Positions 1 to 6,560 of a stretch of 7,159 nucleotides of DNA are shown here, piece after piece (positions within the stretch are counted from its first letter, which is position 1; each line of letters starts with the position of its first letter). The notes under the pieces were generated by a model. It had not been told where the DNA came from and did not search any database. It was given only the letters and a program-made list of their open reading frames with translations. The translations under genes were made by a program, and so were the position numbers. The DNA lies in the NCBI GenBank assembly GCA_945862035.1, contig CAMAXB010000159.1, positions 1-7,159 of the forward strand. The letters are read 5' to 3'. The DNA is from Opitutus sp. GAS368. Its GTDB lineage: Bacteria; Verrucomicrobiota; Verrucomicrobiia; Opitutales; Opitutaceae.

Positions 1-1086
1 ATTCCGCCGACCGCATCCAAGTCGGACGATGTCGGCATTCGTCTCACGCTGCCGAATGGCCGGCTCGCCGTCAGCATGGGCTGGTTCCACGCCTACCAGC
101 CAGGCGCCGCGTTGCGCATCGCGACCTCGTCGAACTTCATCACCGATTACAATGCGATCGCGAACGCCCCGGTGGTCGGCGACTTCAGCCCCGGCGGCCA
201 GAACATCCGCGGCGCCCGCGTGATGTCCACCAACACCGCCTCGGTCGTCACGAACGACACCAATGGCTACGAGTTGGAGGTCACCGCCAACCTGACCTCG
301 AACTGGCGCCTGATCCTCAACGGCGGAATCACGAACGCGTTCCAAAGTCGCGCCTTTGAAGATTTGCTCGCCTTCTTCCCGGCCAACGACGCCATCACCC
401 GGCAGATTCTCGCCGACACGGGCATCCTGATTAATCCGGCCAACAATCAGGCCTACATCAATCCAGCCCTCGACGATCCGACAATGATCAACCAGACGCG
501 CGTCCAGCCGGTGGTGAATGCCTGGAACGATTTGCAGAACAACGTCATCCCGAGCATCAGCGGCAATCTGAGTGCCAAGCAGAAGGTGTTCGGCCAGACC
601 CCGGTGGTGGGAAACATCGCGACGGACTATCGTATTCGTACCGGAAAATTCCGCGGCCTGCGTTTCGGCGTGAGCATGAACTATCGTGGCAAGCAGTATG
701 TGGGCAATCGTGGGGCCGACACCCTGCCGGATCCCAGCAACCCGCTCGCGGAAATCGACGATCCGAAGGTTGACGCCTTCACGATGGTCGAGGCGCCGTC
801 ATGGTATCGGACCTCCGGCACGCTGTCGTACACGATGCGGTTGAACGAGGGCCGCCGCTTCGCGCCCAAGACGATCCAGTTCGACTTGGTGATCGACAAC
901 CTGACCAACCGGAATGTCCCCATGTATCAGCTGACCGGCACCGGCACGTCCAACTCCACGAGCGCGGGCGCCATTCAGGTTCCGATCGGTGGCGACATCA
1001 CCAAACCCGGCCGCACCTCGATTCCCGGCAACGTCAGCTATCCGACGCCGCGGAACCTCATGCTCTCCGCGAAGCTGAACTTCTAA
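1..1086 (+). CDS. TonB-dependent receptor, C-terminal part (5' end outside window)
   Basis: The frame is open from base 1 and ends at TAA 1084-1086, giving 361 residues of a protein that begins upstream. The sequence has alternating polar/hydrophobic strands of an outer-membrane beta-barrel, for example YELEVTANLTSNWRLILNGG near residues 87-106 and GLRFGVSMNYRGKQYVG near 220-236. It ends in phenylalanine (LMLSAKLNF), the usual last-strand signal for BAM-dependent insertion. The block IQFDLVIDNLTNRNVPMY resembles the late-barrel 'nvfN-l-d' segment of TonB receptors. Family members import large substrates (siderophores, glycans, peptides) using TonB energy. Plug and TonB box are outside the window, so the substrate cannot be told. 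The ATG at 76 is internal, since coding continues upstream of it. The next gene follows after 88 bp in the same direction. Family call is fairly sure; specificity is unknown. Confidence 0.85.
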   Translation: MPPTASKSDDVGIRLTLPNGRLAVSMGWFHAYQPGAALRIATSSNFITDYNAIANAPVVGDFSPGGQNIRGARVMSTNTASVVTNDTNGYELEVTANLTSNWRLILNGGITNAFQSRAFEDLLAFFPANDAITRQILADTGILINPANNQAYINPALDDPTMINQTRVQPVVNAWNDLQNNVIPSISGNLSAKQKVFGQTPVVGNIATDYRIRTGKFRGLRFGVSMNYRGKQYVGNRGADTLPDPSNPLAEIDDPKVDAFTMVEAPSWYRTSGTLSYTMRLNEGRRFAPKTIQFDLVIDNLTNRNVPMYQLTGTGTSNSTSAGAIQVPIGGDITKPGRTSIPGNVSYPTPRNLMLSAKLNF

Positions 1087-1174
1087 GCGTACGTGTGCAT
1101 CCGAAGGCGTTTTCAACGCGATCGGCGCTCTGGATCGCTTTGCCCTTTGTCTCGTCATCCCTAGCTTGCCGCCT

Positions 1175-4030
1175 ATGCATCCGGTCACGAATCTGAGCCT
1201 AGATTGTTCCGCGGGCCTGCGACCGTTCGCGTTCTTTTCGGCGCTGGGCCCCGTCATCGTGCTCGCCGTTTTCTCCACCGGTTCGCCCGGCCGGGCGGCG
1301 GACCACGCGGAGACGGAAGCCCTCGCCTTCACCGATCGTTACTGCTCGAGCTGCCATAACGACGTCGACAAGGAAGGTGGCCTCGATCTCACCTCCGTCG
1401 GCTACACTCCCGGCGAGCCGGCGAACCTCCTTACGTGGGTGAAGGTGCACGACCGCGTGACCTCGGGCGAGATGCCTCCGAAGGAGAAGAAGCGGCCGCC
1501 CGCGGAAGAGATCGGCGCGTTCATCCGGACCCTTGTGCCCTCGCTCGTCGCGGCCGAACGGGCGAGCGTGGCGCAGGAGGGTCGCGCCACGCGGCGGCGG
1601 CTCAACCGGGCCGAATACGAGAGCACGCTCCGGGATATTTTCCAGGCCCCCTACCTCCGCGTGCAGGTGCAGTTGCCCGAAGACGGTGAGGCGTTCCGCT
1701 TCAACAAGGTCAGTACGGCCCTCGATGTTTCCTACGTGCACATGGCGCGCTACATGAGCGCGGCTGACACCGCGATGCGGCAGGTCATGAACGTCGCCTT
1801 CCAGCGACCGAAGCCAGCGAAGATGCGGTATTACGCCCGCGATGTGTTTGCCCCGGGCGCCGGCGGACTCGTCGAGCCGAATGCCATCGGCACGACCCGC
1901 ATCAGCGCCGGTGCGTTACGCACCAAGTTTCCCGTTTTGGACACGCAGGCGGAAACGGCGGTGAGGGAGATGACGGCGCCGTTCAGCGTGGGCGCGGCTG
2001 ACCCCGCCAAACGCGAACGTGAGGCCGTGGGGTGGATCCATAGCGAGTACGCACCCACCGGGATTAGTTTCGCGTGGAGCCAGCGGGCGAACTCCCACCC
2101 GGAAGGCACCAGCTTCAAGGCGATGGTCAACGGTCGCTACAAGCTCCGTTTCAGCGGTTACACGCTCTGGGTCGGGCCGAACGGCTACAACACGCGCGAG
2201 CGCCAATTCGGCGGTGAGTTTCGGCGGGTCGAGGGCGTCCGGGAATGGCACCTGCCGGACTATGACAACATCGCTCCCGGCCGCCGCGACGAGCCCGTGA
2301 TCATCTACTCCCGCAACCCGATCGTCATTCGCCGGCTCGGCGCCTTCGATCTCACGCCCGAGCCCACCACGAGCGAACTCGACGTTTACCTGCTGGCCAA
2401 CGATACGATCGTCACCGACTCATCCCGTTTTTTCCGCTCGCGCCCGACCGGCTTTCGCGGCGGTTTCACTAACCCGCTGGCCCAGCGCGACGGCCAGCCC
2501 GCCGTGGCCTTCCGCTGGATGGAGGTTGAGGGACCCTTTGACGATGATGCCACCACCGCCGGCTACCGCCTACTCTTCGACGATCTTCCGTTGGAGAAGG
2601 TCCAGGCCGGCGGCGTGCCGATCGAGATCGTGCGGGCCGCGCCTCCGCGACGTGACGACAGTCGTGATCCCGGCGGCATTGGGCGGCGCAGTGGCCGGGA
2701 TGCCACGATGGTGACACCCGCAATGCTTGAGGTGGTTTCGACGGCGCCGCGCCAAGACGCCGAGCGCCTCATGCGCAATTTCATCTCGCGCGCCTACCGG
2801 CGACCGGTGGAGGAAAAGGAAGTGCGGCGTTTTCTCGGCCTGATCCATCAGCGGCTTGAGGCCGGCCTCGGCTTCGCCGCCGCCATGCTCGCCGGCTATA
2901 CCGCCGTGCTGGCATCCCCGGAATTCGTCTTCCTCGACGAAAAACCGGGTCGGCTTGACGACTATGCCCTCGCGACGCGCCTGGCGCTCTTCCTCTGGAA
3001 TTCCGAGCCCGACGCCGCGCTGAGATCACTGGCGGCACGCGGCGAACTGCACCGGCCCGAGGTCCTGCGCGCCGAGACGCGGCGGTTGCTGGCCGACGCG
3101 CGTTCGCAGCGGCTGGTCGAGTCGTTCCTCGATTATTGGCTCGAAATTCGGAAGATTGACGACGCCTCGCCCTCAATCGCGCTCTACACGGATTACTACC
3201 TCGACGATGACCTCACCGAGTCGGCGCTGGAGGAGACGCGGCGGTACTTTGCCGACATGCTCCAAGGCAACCGGCCCGCGCGGAATGTCGTCGATTCGGA
3301 CTACGCCTTCCTCAACGAGCGGCTCGCCGTCCACTACGGTATCCCGGGTGTGAAGGGCGTGGCGATGCGCCGGGTCGCGCTGCCGGCCGACAGCCCGCGG
3401 GGCGGACTGATGACGCAGGCCAGCGTGCTCAAGGTCACCGCCAACGGCACGACCACGTCGCCCGTGGTCCGCGGCAAGTGGATCATGGAGCGCATCGTCG
3501 GCCACGATCTGCCGCCGCCGCCGGCGGCCGTGCCCGCCGTCGAACCCGACATCCGCGGTGCCGTCACGATTCGCCAGCAACTCGAGAAGCACCGCGCGGA
3601 CGAGAGCTGTGCGATGTGCCACCGCAAGATTGATCCGCCTGGCTTTGCGCTCGAGAGCTTCGATGTCATGGGCGGCTGGCGCGACCGTTACCGTGCCACG
3701 TCGCTCAATGCGGCACCGTCCCCTGGCTTCGGGAAGAACGGCTGGCCCTTCACGTTTCACGAGGCATTGCCGGTTGATCCCAGCGGACAGCTCGCCGATG
3801 GGCGCGTCTTCAAGGATGTCCGTGACTTCAAGCGAATCCTCCTCGAGGACGAAACGCAGCTCGCCCGCAACCTCACTCGCCAATTGTCGATCTATGCCAC
3901 CGGCGCCCCCGTCGGATTCAGCGATCGCGCCGCCATCGAAGGCATCCTCGCCCGCACCAAGGCCACCGGCCACGGCGCCGCCAGCCTCATCGAGGAGATC
4001 GTCCAGAGTGAACTTTTCCTGAACAAGTAG
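1175..4030 (+). CDS. Secreted DUF1592/DUF1588-family cytochrome c-like protein
   Basis: The ATG at 1175 is preferred over the in-frame TTG at 1166; neither has a clear Shine-Dalgarno. The product is 951 residues. Residues 1-42 form a Sec signal peptide with a hydrophobic core near 18-33 and probable cleavage after GRA/A. A PSCyt1-like heme c site follows (C57-S-S-C60-H61), with M100 in GEMPP as the likely distal ligand. DUF1587 is at about 140-205 (RRLNRAEY). A long beta-rich stretch covers about 206-520. DUF1595 is at about 528-590 (FISRAYRRPVEEKEV), DUF1592 at about 594-705, DUF1588 at about 709-842 with a second heme motif C812-A-M-C815-H816 followed by RKIDPPGFALESFD, and DUF1585 at about 867-951. 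The order matches the planctomycete/verrucomicrobial DUF1592 family, whose biochemical role is not established. It should act in the periplasm, probably in redox chemistry. Members often have a DUF1552 partner; none is present here. Confidence 0.92.
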   Translation: MHPVTNLSLDCSAGLRPFAFFSALGPVIVLAVFSTGSPGRAADHAETEALAFTDRYCSSCHNDVDKEGGLDLTSVGYTPGEPANLLTWVKVHDRVTSGEMPPKEKKRPPAEEIGAFIRTLVPSLVAAERASVAQEGRATRRRLNRAEYESTLRDIFQAPYLRVQVQLPEDGEAFRFNKVSTALDVSYVHMARYMSAADTAMRQVMNVAFQRPKPAKMRYYARDVFAPGAGGLVEPNAIGTTRISAGALRTKFPVLDTQAETAVREMTAPFSVGAADPAKREREAVGWIHSEYAPTGISFAWSQRANSHPEGTSFKAMVNGRYKLRFSGYTLWVGPNGYNTRERQFGGEFRRVEGVREWHLPDYDNIAPGRRDEPVIIYSRNPIVIRRLGAFDLTPEPTTSELDVYLLANDTIVTDSSRFFRSRPTGFRGGFTNPLAQRDGQPAVAFRWMEVEGPFDDDATTAGYRLLFDDLPLEKVQAGGVPIEIVRAAPPRRDDSRDPGGIGRRSGRDATMVTPAMLEVVSTAPRQDAERLMRNFISRAYRRPVEEKEVRRFLGLIHQRLEAGLGFAAAMLAGYTAVLASPEFVFLDEKPGRLDDYALATRLALFLWNSEPDAALRSLAARGELHRPEVLRAETRRLLADARSQRLVESFLDYWLEIRKIDDASPSIALYTDYYLDDDLTESALEETRRYFADMLQGNRPARNVVDSDYAFLNERLAVHYGIPGVKGVAMRRVALPADSPRGGLMTQASVLKVTANGTTTSPVVRGKWIMERIVGHDLPPPPAAVPAVEPDIRGAVTIRQQLEKHRADESCAMCHRKIDPPGFALESFDVMGGWRDRYRATSLNAAPSPGFGKNGWPFTFHEALPVDPSGQLADGRVFKDVRDFKRILLEDETQLARNLTRQLSIYATGAPVGFSDRAAIEGILARTKATGHGAASLIEEIVQSELFLNK

Positions 4031-4099
4031 AGCGCACCGCCTTTGGTTAGCCGACGCCTCGCTTCGCCCAATTCCGCTCTCCGGTTTCCTTGATACGCC

Positions 4100-4128
4100 C
4101 GCCGCACCCCGGCGGCGTGCGGACGCAC
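4100..4128 (+). other. Two adjacent small inverted repeats between the cytochrome and SUMF1 genes
   Basis: CGCCGC (4100-4105) and GCGGCG (4112-4117) can form a 6-bp GC hairpin with a 6-nt loop. It is followed directly by GTGC/GCAC (4117-4120 and 4125-4128) with a 4-nt loop. The run after it is A-rich rather than T-rich, so it is not a canonical intrinsic terminator for the + strand genes. It may be an mRNA processing or stabilising structure, or chance in GC-rich DNA. Confidence 0.3.
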
Positions 4129-4157
4129 AAAAATCGGAGCTCTTTAACCGTCCTCTT

Positions 4158-5195
4158 ATGAAACCCCGCCACTCCAACGTCCGTATCCTCCTGTCCGCTT
4201 TCCTCCTTCCTTGGTTTGCGCCCGCCAATCTGGGCGCAGCGGAAACCGCTGCGCCGTCTGCGCCCATCGAGACGATGACAATCCCGGGCATCAACCTCTC
4301 GATGGTTCGGGTGAAGGCTGGCTCGTTCATCATGGGGCATCCCGAAGGTTACCCGGGCAGTTCCTCGGACGAACGTCCCGCCCACAAGGTGAATATCACG
4401 AAGGACTTTTGGCTGGGTGCCACCATGCTCACCGTCGGCCAGTTCCGCTATTTTGTGGATTTGACCAAGTACGAGACCGACGCCGAATTTCGGCAACAAG
4501 GCCTATACAACAGCAACAGCGAGCCACCGCAGCGTGGGTTGAGTTGGCGGAACCCGGGCATTCCCAACTACACGCAGACAGAGAATCACCCCGTTTATGG
4601 GATCAGTTGGGATGACGCCATGCAGTTCTGCGCCTGGCTCACCGAGCGCGAAAAGGCGGCCGGCCGATTACCGGAAGGCTACCTCTATCGTTTGCCGTCT
4701 GAGGCGCAGTGGGAATATGCGGCCCGCTATGGCACGACCGATGACATCTCGGATCCACTCGACTACGCGTGGTATGGCGCCAACAGCGGTGGCGTGCCGC
4801 ATCCCGTTGGGACCAAGAAACCCAATCCGTGGGGGCTCTACGATATGCGGGGCAACGGGTGGAGTTGGGTGTTCGACTGGTACGGACGGTATCCGGATCA
4901 CGAGGTCAGCGATCCGCAGGGCCCGCTCTATCCCAATTCGCCGGAGATCATTCGTCCCTTCCACGAGCGACGGGGATCCGGTTGGAACGCCAACGATCCC
5001 CACAACCTAATGACGACAAACCGGTGGAGTACCTGGGGCGTCGCCCAGGCCAACTGGCTGACCTTCCGCATCGCGCTTACGACCGTCCCTCCGCCGCCGT
5101 CCGGCTACAAACCAGGTGCCCTCAGTGCTCCGTTGCCCGCGCCCGGCCAGGGCAAAGGAGGTGCTAACGCCAAGGGCACGAAGAAGAAGGCGTAG
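4158..5195 (+). CDS. Exported SUMF1/FGE-sulfatase-domain protein, probably non-catalytic
   Basis: The ATG at 4158 gives 345 residues. Residues 1 to about 27 are a signal peptide (basic start, hydrophobic core ILLSAFLLPWFA, cleavage near LGA/AET). A FGE-sulfatase (SUMF1, PF03781) domain spans about 46-313: MVRVKAGSFIMG, DERPAHKVNITKDFWLG, HPVYGISWDDAMQFCAWL, YRLPSEAQWEYAARYG, then NPWGLYDMRGNGWSWVFDWYG. The usual GNVWEW signature reads GNGWSW (232-237), and the usual RGGSW reads RGSGW (272-276). The whole protein has one cysteine (C158), whereas true formylglycine-generating enzymes use a C-terminal cysteine pair; that part of this protein has none. A binding or structural role for the fold, as in other SUMF1-type proteins, is therefore more likely than sulfatase activation. 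The C-terminus is a Pro/Gly/Lys-rich tail (about 315-345). It lies 127 bp after the cytochrome gene, same strand. No Shine-Dalgarno; GGAG at 4136-4139 is too far away. Confidence 0.9.
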   Translation: MKPRHSNVRILLSAFLLPWFAPANLGAAETAAPSAPIETMTIPGINLSMVRVKAGSFIMGHPEGYPGSSSDERPAHKVNITKDFWLGATMLTVGQFRYFVDLTKYETDAEFRQQGLYNSNSEPPQRGLSWRNPGIPNYTQTENHPVYGISWDDAMQFCAWLTEREKAAGRLPEGYLYRLPSEAQWEYAARYGTTDDISDPLDYAWYGANSGGVPHPVGTKKPNPWGLYDMRGNGWSWVFDWYGRYPDHEVSDPQGPLYPNSPEIIRPFHERRGSGWNANDPHNLMTTNRWSTWGVAQANWLTFRIALTTVPPPPSGYKPGALSAPLPAPGQGKGGANAKGTKKKA

Positions 5196-5225
5196 CCAGC
5201 CGGGGGCCTGAAGGTGGGCCTGACC

Positions 5226-5244
5226 GGCCTCAACTTTTTGAGCC
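5226..5244 (+). terminator. Weak hairpin downstream of the SUMF1-like gene
   Basis: CTCAA (5229-5233) pairs with TTGAG (5238-5242) around a CTTT loop. GG at 5226-5227 can pair with CC at 5243-5244 if C5228 is bulged. It lies 30 bp after the stop codon. The T-run is inside the loop and stem rather than after it, so intrinsic termination is only a weak possibility. Confidence 0.25.
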
Positions 5245-5252
5245 ACCCCGAG

Positions 5253-5260
5253 TGTTAGTC
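5253..5260 (+). repeat. Terminal inverted repeat, right end of the IS-like remnant
   Basis: TGTTAGTC here is the exact inverse of bases 5494-5501. Beyond the eight identical bases, positions 10 and 12 also match, then similarity stops. It would be the end distal to the transposase start. Confidence 0.65.
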
Positions 5261-5282
5261 CGGGATGTTGTTATAAGTTGAT

Positions 5283-5459
5283 CTATCGGTTGTTGTAGAA
5301 GCTGTGCCGACGGAGGGAGGCCGGAGAGCTGAGCGGGTCCCGAAAACTGGGCCAGATGGAGTGTTGGTCTTTGGCTCGGGTTGATGTGACGCGTTTGCCG
5401 CCACCGGCTTCCCGCAAAATGCGGATCTTGTCTTCAGTCCTATGTCTTTTGCCTTTCAT
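5283..5459 (-). pseudogene. Truncated IS3-type transposase OrfA (N-terminus only)
   Basis: The ATG (5459-5457) opens a 58-codon frame to TAG at 5285-5283. The first residues, MKGKRHRTEDKIRILREA, are typical of the N-terminal helix-turn-helix (HTH_Tnp_1) region of IS3-family OrfA. In intact members this is followed by the rest of the HTH and a leucine-zipper stretch. Here similarity is lost after about residue 24 (base 5388), where TSTRAKDQHS and an unrelated tail begin, so the deletion junction lies near 5388. The fragment lacks the full HTH and cannot be a functional DNA-binding subunit, although its translation signals survive. IS3 family assignment rests on recognition of this N-terminus and the TG-type ends, without a database search. 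Confidence 0.7.
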
Positions 5460-5467
5460 GGTCTGGG

Positions 5468-5473
5468 CTCCTT
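5468..5473 (-). promoter_or_regulatory. Ribosome binding site of the OrfA remnant
   Basis: On the - strand AAGGAG lies 8 nt before the ATG at 5459. It is the only strong Shine-Dalgarno in the window; the resident genes have none. That fits an element of foreign origin whose initiation signals were kept. Confidence 0.7.
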
Positions 5474-5493
5474 TTAGAGCCGCAGAAGCCGCA

Positions 5494-5501
5494 GACTAAC
5501 A
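5494..5501 (-). repeat. Terminal inverted repeat, left end of the IS-like remnant
   Basis: On the - strand this reads TGTTAGTC and lies 34 bp upstream of the OrfA-like start codon. That is a normal distance for the left end of an IS3-family element. Confidence 0.65.
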
Positions 5502-5534
5502 TTACAAGTGGCCCGGATTTCGGGGCATTACCGC

Positions 5535-5585
5535 AAAAATCTACCGACGAAAGTCTTGTGGGTTCGACCCCCACCCCGGGTACCA
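5535..5585 (+). tRNA. Orphan 3' half of tRNA-Leu (class II), probable island attachment site
   Basis: The segment reads as the 3' half of a leucine tRNA. It has the A-rich 3' side of the anticodon loop (5535-5539), the 3' anticodon stem TCTAC (5540-5544), and a class II variable arm with GAC-GAAA-GTC hairpin (5546-5555). The T-arm follows: GTGGG (5558-5562), loop TTCGACC (5563-5569), stem CCCAC (5570-5574). Then come acceptor strand CCCGGGT (5575-5581), discriminator A5582 and encoded CCA (5583-5585). The long variable arm and ...CGGGT-A-CCA end match tRNA-Leu(UAA)-type genes. The D arm, 5' anticodon stem and anticodon are missing, so it is not a working tRNA. A break inside the anticodon loop is typical of tyrosine-integrase att sites. 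If so, the integrated element lies on the left side and ancestral tRNA flank on the right. Confidence 0.85.
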
Positions 5586-5671
5586 GTTGAGCGCAGGCGC
5601 GACCAGCTTCAGTCTGAAGCGGTTAGCGGAAACGCGGCGCGGGTGCGGGAGACGCAGGTCGCGGGGAGGTC

Positions 5672-5682
5672 GCGCGGGAGGC
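5672..5682. repeat. 11-bp direct repeat, copy 1
   Basis: GCGCGGGAGGC occurs here and again at 6613-6623 in the same orientation, 941 bp apart. In both copies it encodes (on the - strand) the A-S-R part of an hsdS motif, and similarity to HsdS changes from one copy to the other exactly at this block. The bases next to it differ on both sides. Confidence 0.75.
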
Positions 5683-5766
5683 GGCGAGCTACGTTTCCAA
5701 CGCGTCCACCAAGCCCATCAGTTGCTCTATTTCGGCCACGATCCGGCGTTGTTCGGCAGCATGCAT
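5672..5766 (-). pseudogene. hsdS: hsdS fragment (type I restriction specificity subunit, conserved helix near C-terminus)
   Basis: On the - strand, starting near 5766, the translation contains AEQRRIVAEIEQLM followed by GLVDALET, a stop (TAG 5691-5689), and then LAASRAT in the same frame. This is the conserved coiled-coil region near the end of HsdS, usually written LAEQRRIVAKVEQLMALVDxLETQLAASRAT. The TAG sits where Gln (CAG) is expected, so it is a nonsense mutation. Both target-recognition domains are missing, as are the last approximately 15 codons, so the piece is only about 95 bp. It starts 8 bp after the stop codon of the DUF429-like gene. HsdS gives a type I restriction-modification complex its DNA target; this fragment cannot. 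The missing end is found at 6561-6623 on the other side of the DUF429-like gene. Confidence 0.75.
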
Positions 5767-5774
5767 GAGGAGAT

Positions 5775-6554
5775 TTAGCCGAGACCGAGGATCCAGCCTT
5801 CCAACTGGGCCAGAGTGCGGTCGGCAGGGCGTAGCTGCGGCTTAAAATGCACGGGCAGCGTGTCGGTGGTGTCGCTCTGCTGCATCCAGCGGGCGACGCT
5901 GCAGGCGTCGTGCTGGTGAGAATTGCGGCCTTCGGTGGGAAACGTTCGACTCCAGAGGGCCGGGTAAACTTCGGCGATGACGGAATGGCCGGGCGGCGGG
6001 GTCCAGCCGTCGAAGGGCCAGAAATGCACGCGCGAACCGAGTTGCCGCCGCAGGTAACGCAGCCACGGTAGACCGGCGTGGGTGGACTTGGCCACGCTGC
6101 CTTGCACATCAAAGTGGAAAACGGACTTCGCGCGGCTGCGTTCCTCGGTCATCCGCCGCCAGCGGGAATCACCCGCGCGAGCGGCTCCATCGCCATGCGA
6201 GCCGTCCCGGATGAAATCGACATACATGTGATCGTCATCGGTCGGCCAATGATGCTGGAAGTCGTCGAGGAACTTGGTCCAGTCCGGCGGGAGTCTGTGG
6301 GTCTCGAAATAGCGGAGCGGAAAAGAAAACGCATGGTCGATGCCGACGAGGGTCGGCGGGCCGTCGCGGAGTTCGGTGGCAAGCCACTCGGCAATGCCGC
6401 GGCGTGTCCAATATTTGCGCGGACTTGGCGGCGGAGGGATTTCGGCGGGCGGCTGCGTGGGCGCGGCCGCGTAAAGGCGCAAGCCGATCAGGCTACTCGT
6501 AGGCGTTTGAGCGCCGGAGTAGTCGATCCCGAGGTAGCGGGCGAATTGCGGCAT
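5775..6554 (-). CDS. DUF429-like protein, putative RNase H-fold
   Basis: The ATG at 6554-6552 is chosen over a TTG two codons upstream; the product is 259 residues with stop TAA at 5777-5775. The layout resembles DUF429-type proteins with an RNase H-like fold: YLGIDYSG at the N-terminus (D11), LVGIDHAF (D73), SVIAEVYPALW (E195) and HQHDA (D216). These four acidic positions sit where a metal-binding acidic cluster would be expected. Other striking conserved-looking blocks are PSPRKYWTRRGIAEWL (44-59) and FHFDVQGSVAKSTHAGLPWL (146-165). I recognise it as a widespread conserved hypothetical protein; its biochemical role is not known to me. No signal peptide or membrane segment is visible, so it should be cytosolic. 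It is the only intact gene in the mosaic right part. The stop of an hsdS remnant ends 6 nt before its ATG, and another hsdS piece begins 8 bp after its stop. No Shine-Dalgarno is seen, so translation could have been coupled to hsdS. Confidence 0.85.
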   Translation of the reverse strand: MPQFARYLGIDYSGAQTPTSSLIGLRLYAAAPTQPPAEIPPPPSPRKYWTRRGIAEWLATELRDGPPTLVGIDHAFSFPLRYFETHRLPPDWTKFLDDFQHHWPTDDDHMYVDFIRDGSHGDGAARAGDSRWRRMTEERSRAKSVFHFDVQGSVAKSTHAGLPWLRYLRRQLGSRVHFWPFDGWTPPPGHSVIAEVYPALWSRTFPTEGRNSHQHDACSVARWMQQSDTTDTLPVHFKPQLRPADRTLAQLEGWILGLG

Positions 6555-6560
6555 GGGCAA

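Larger units (their letters stand above)
5253..5501 (-). mobile_element. Internally deleted IS3-family-like element (MITE-like remnant)
   Basis: The element is bounded by TGTTAGTC on the + strand at 5253-5260 and its inverse GACTAACA at 5494-5501. Both ends start with 5'-TG, as is usual for IS3-family termini. Ten of the first 12 terminal positions agree. Reading on the - strand from the 5501 end, there is a ribosome binding site, then an ATG and about 24 codons that look like an IS3-type OrfA start. The coding similarity then stops and about 135 bp of probable right-end sequence follows. At 249 bp it lacks nearly all of orfA and the whole catalytic orfB (DDE), so it cannot move by itself. 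No flanking target duplication is evident: GAG on the left, TTA on the right. Confidence 0.7.

Noticed and set aside
1107..1119. GCGTT-TTC-AACGC hairpin after the TonB receptor gene
   Set aside because: The stem is only 5 bp and no T-run follows, so a terminator cannot be claimed.
799..1332. 177-codon open frame on the - strand
   Set aside because: It is antisense to the clear C-terminus of the TonB receptor and the signal peptide of the cytochrome gene, with no motif.
3173..4333. 386-codon open frame on the - strand
   Set aside because: It lies antisense to the DUF1592 and SUMF1-like genes, spans their junction, and has the Arg/Gly/Ala-heavy composition of a GC-rich shadow frame without any motif.
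5511..5585. Complete 75-nt class I tRNA or a tmRNA 3' end
   Set aside because: The outer stems almost fit a 75-nt tRNA, but no anticodon stem forms. The GAC-GAAA-GTC variable arm identifies class II tRNA-Leu, and the acceptor strand does not fit tmRNA.
5508..5778. Two + strand frames (86 and 63 codons) across the tRNA half and hsdS piece
   Set aside because: They run through the tRNA-Leu fragment and antisense to the HsdS motif. Their composition is Arg/Pro-rich and there is no family signal.
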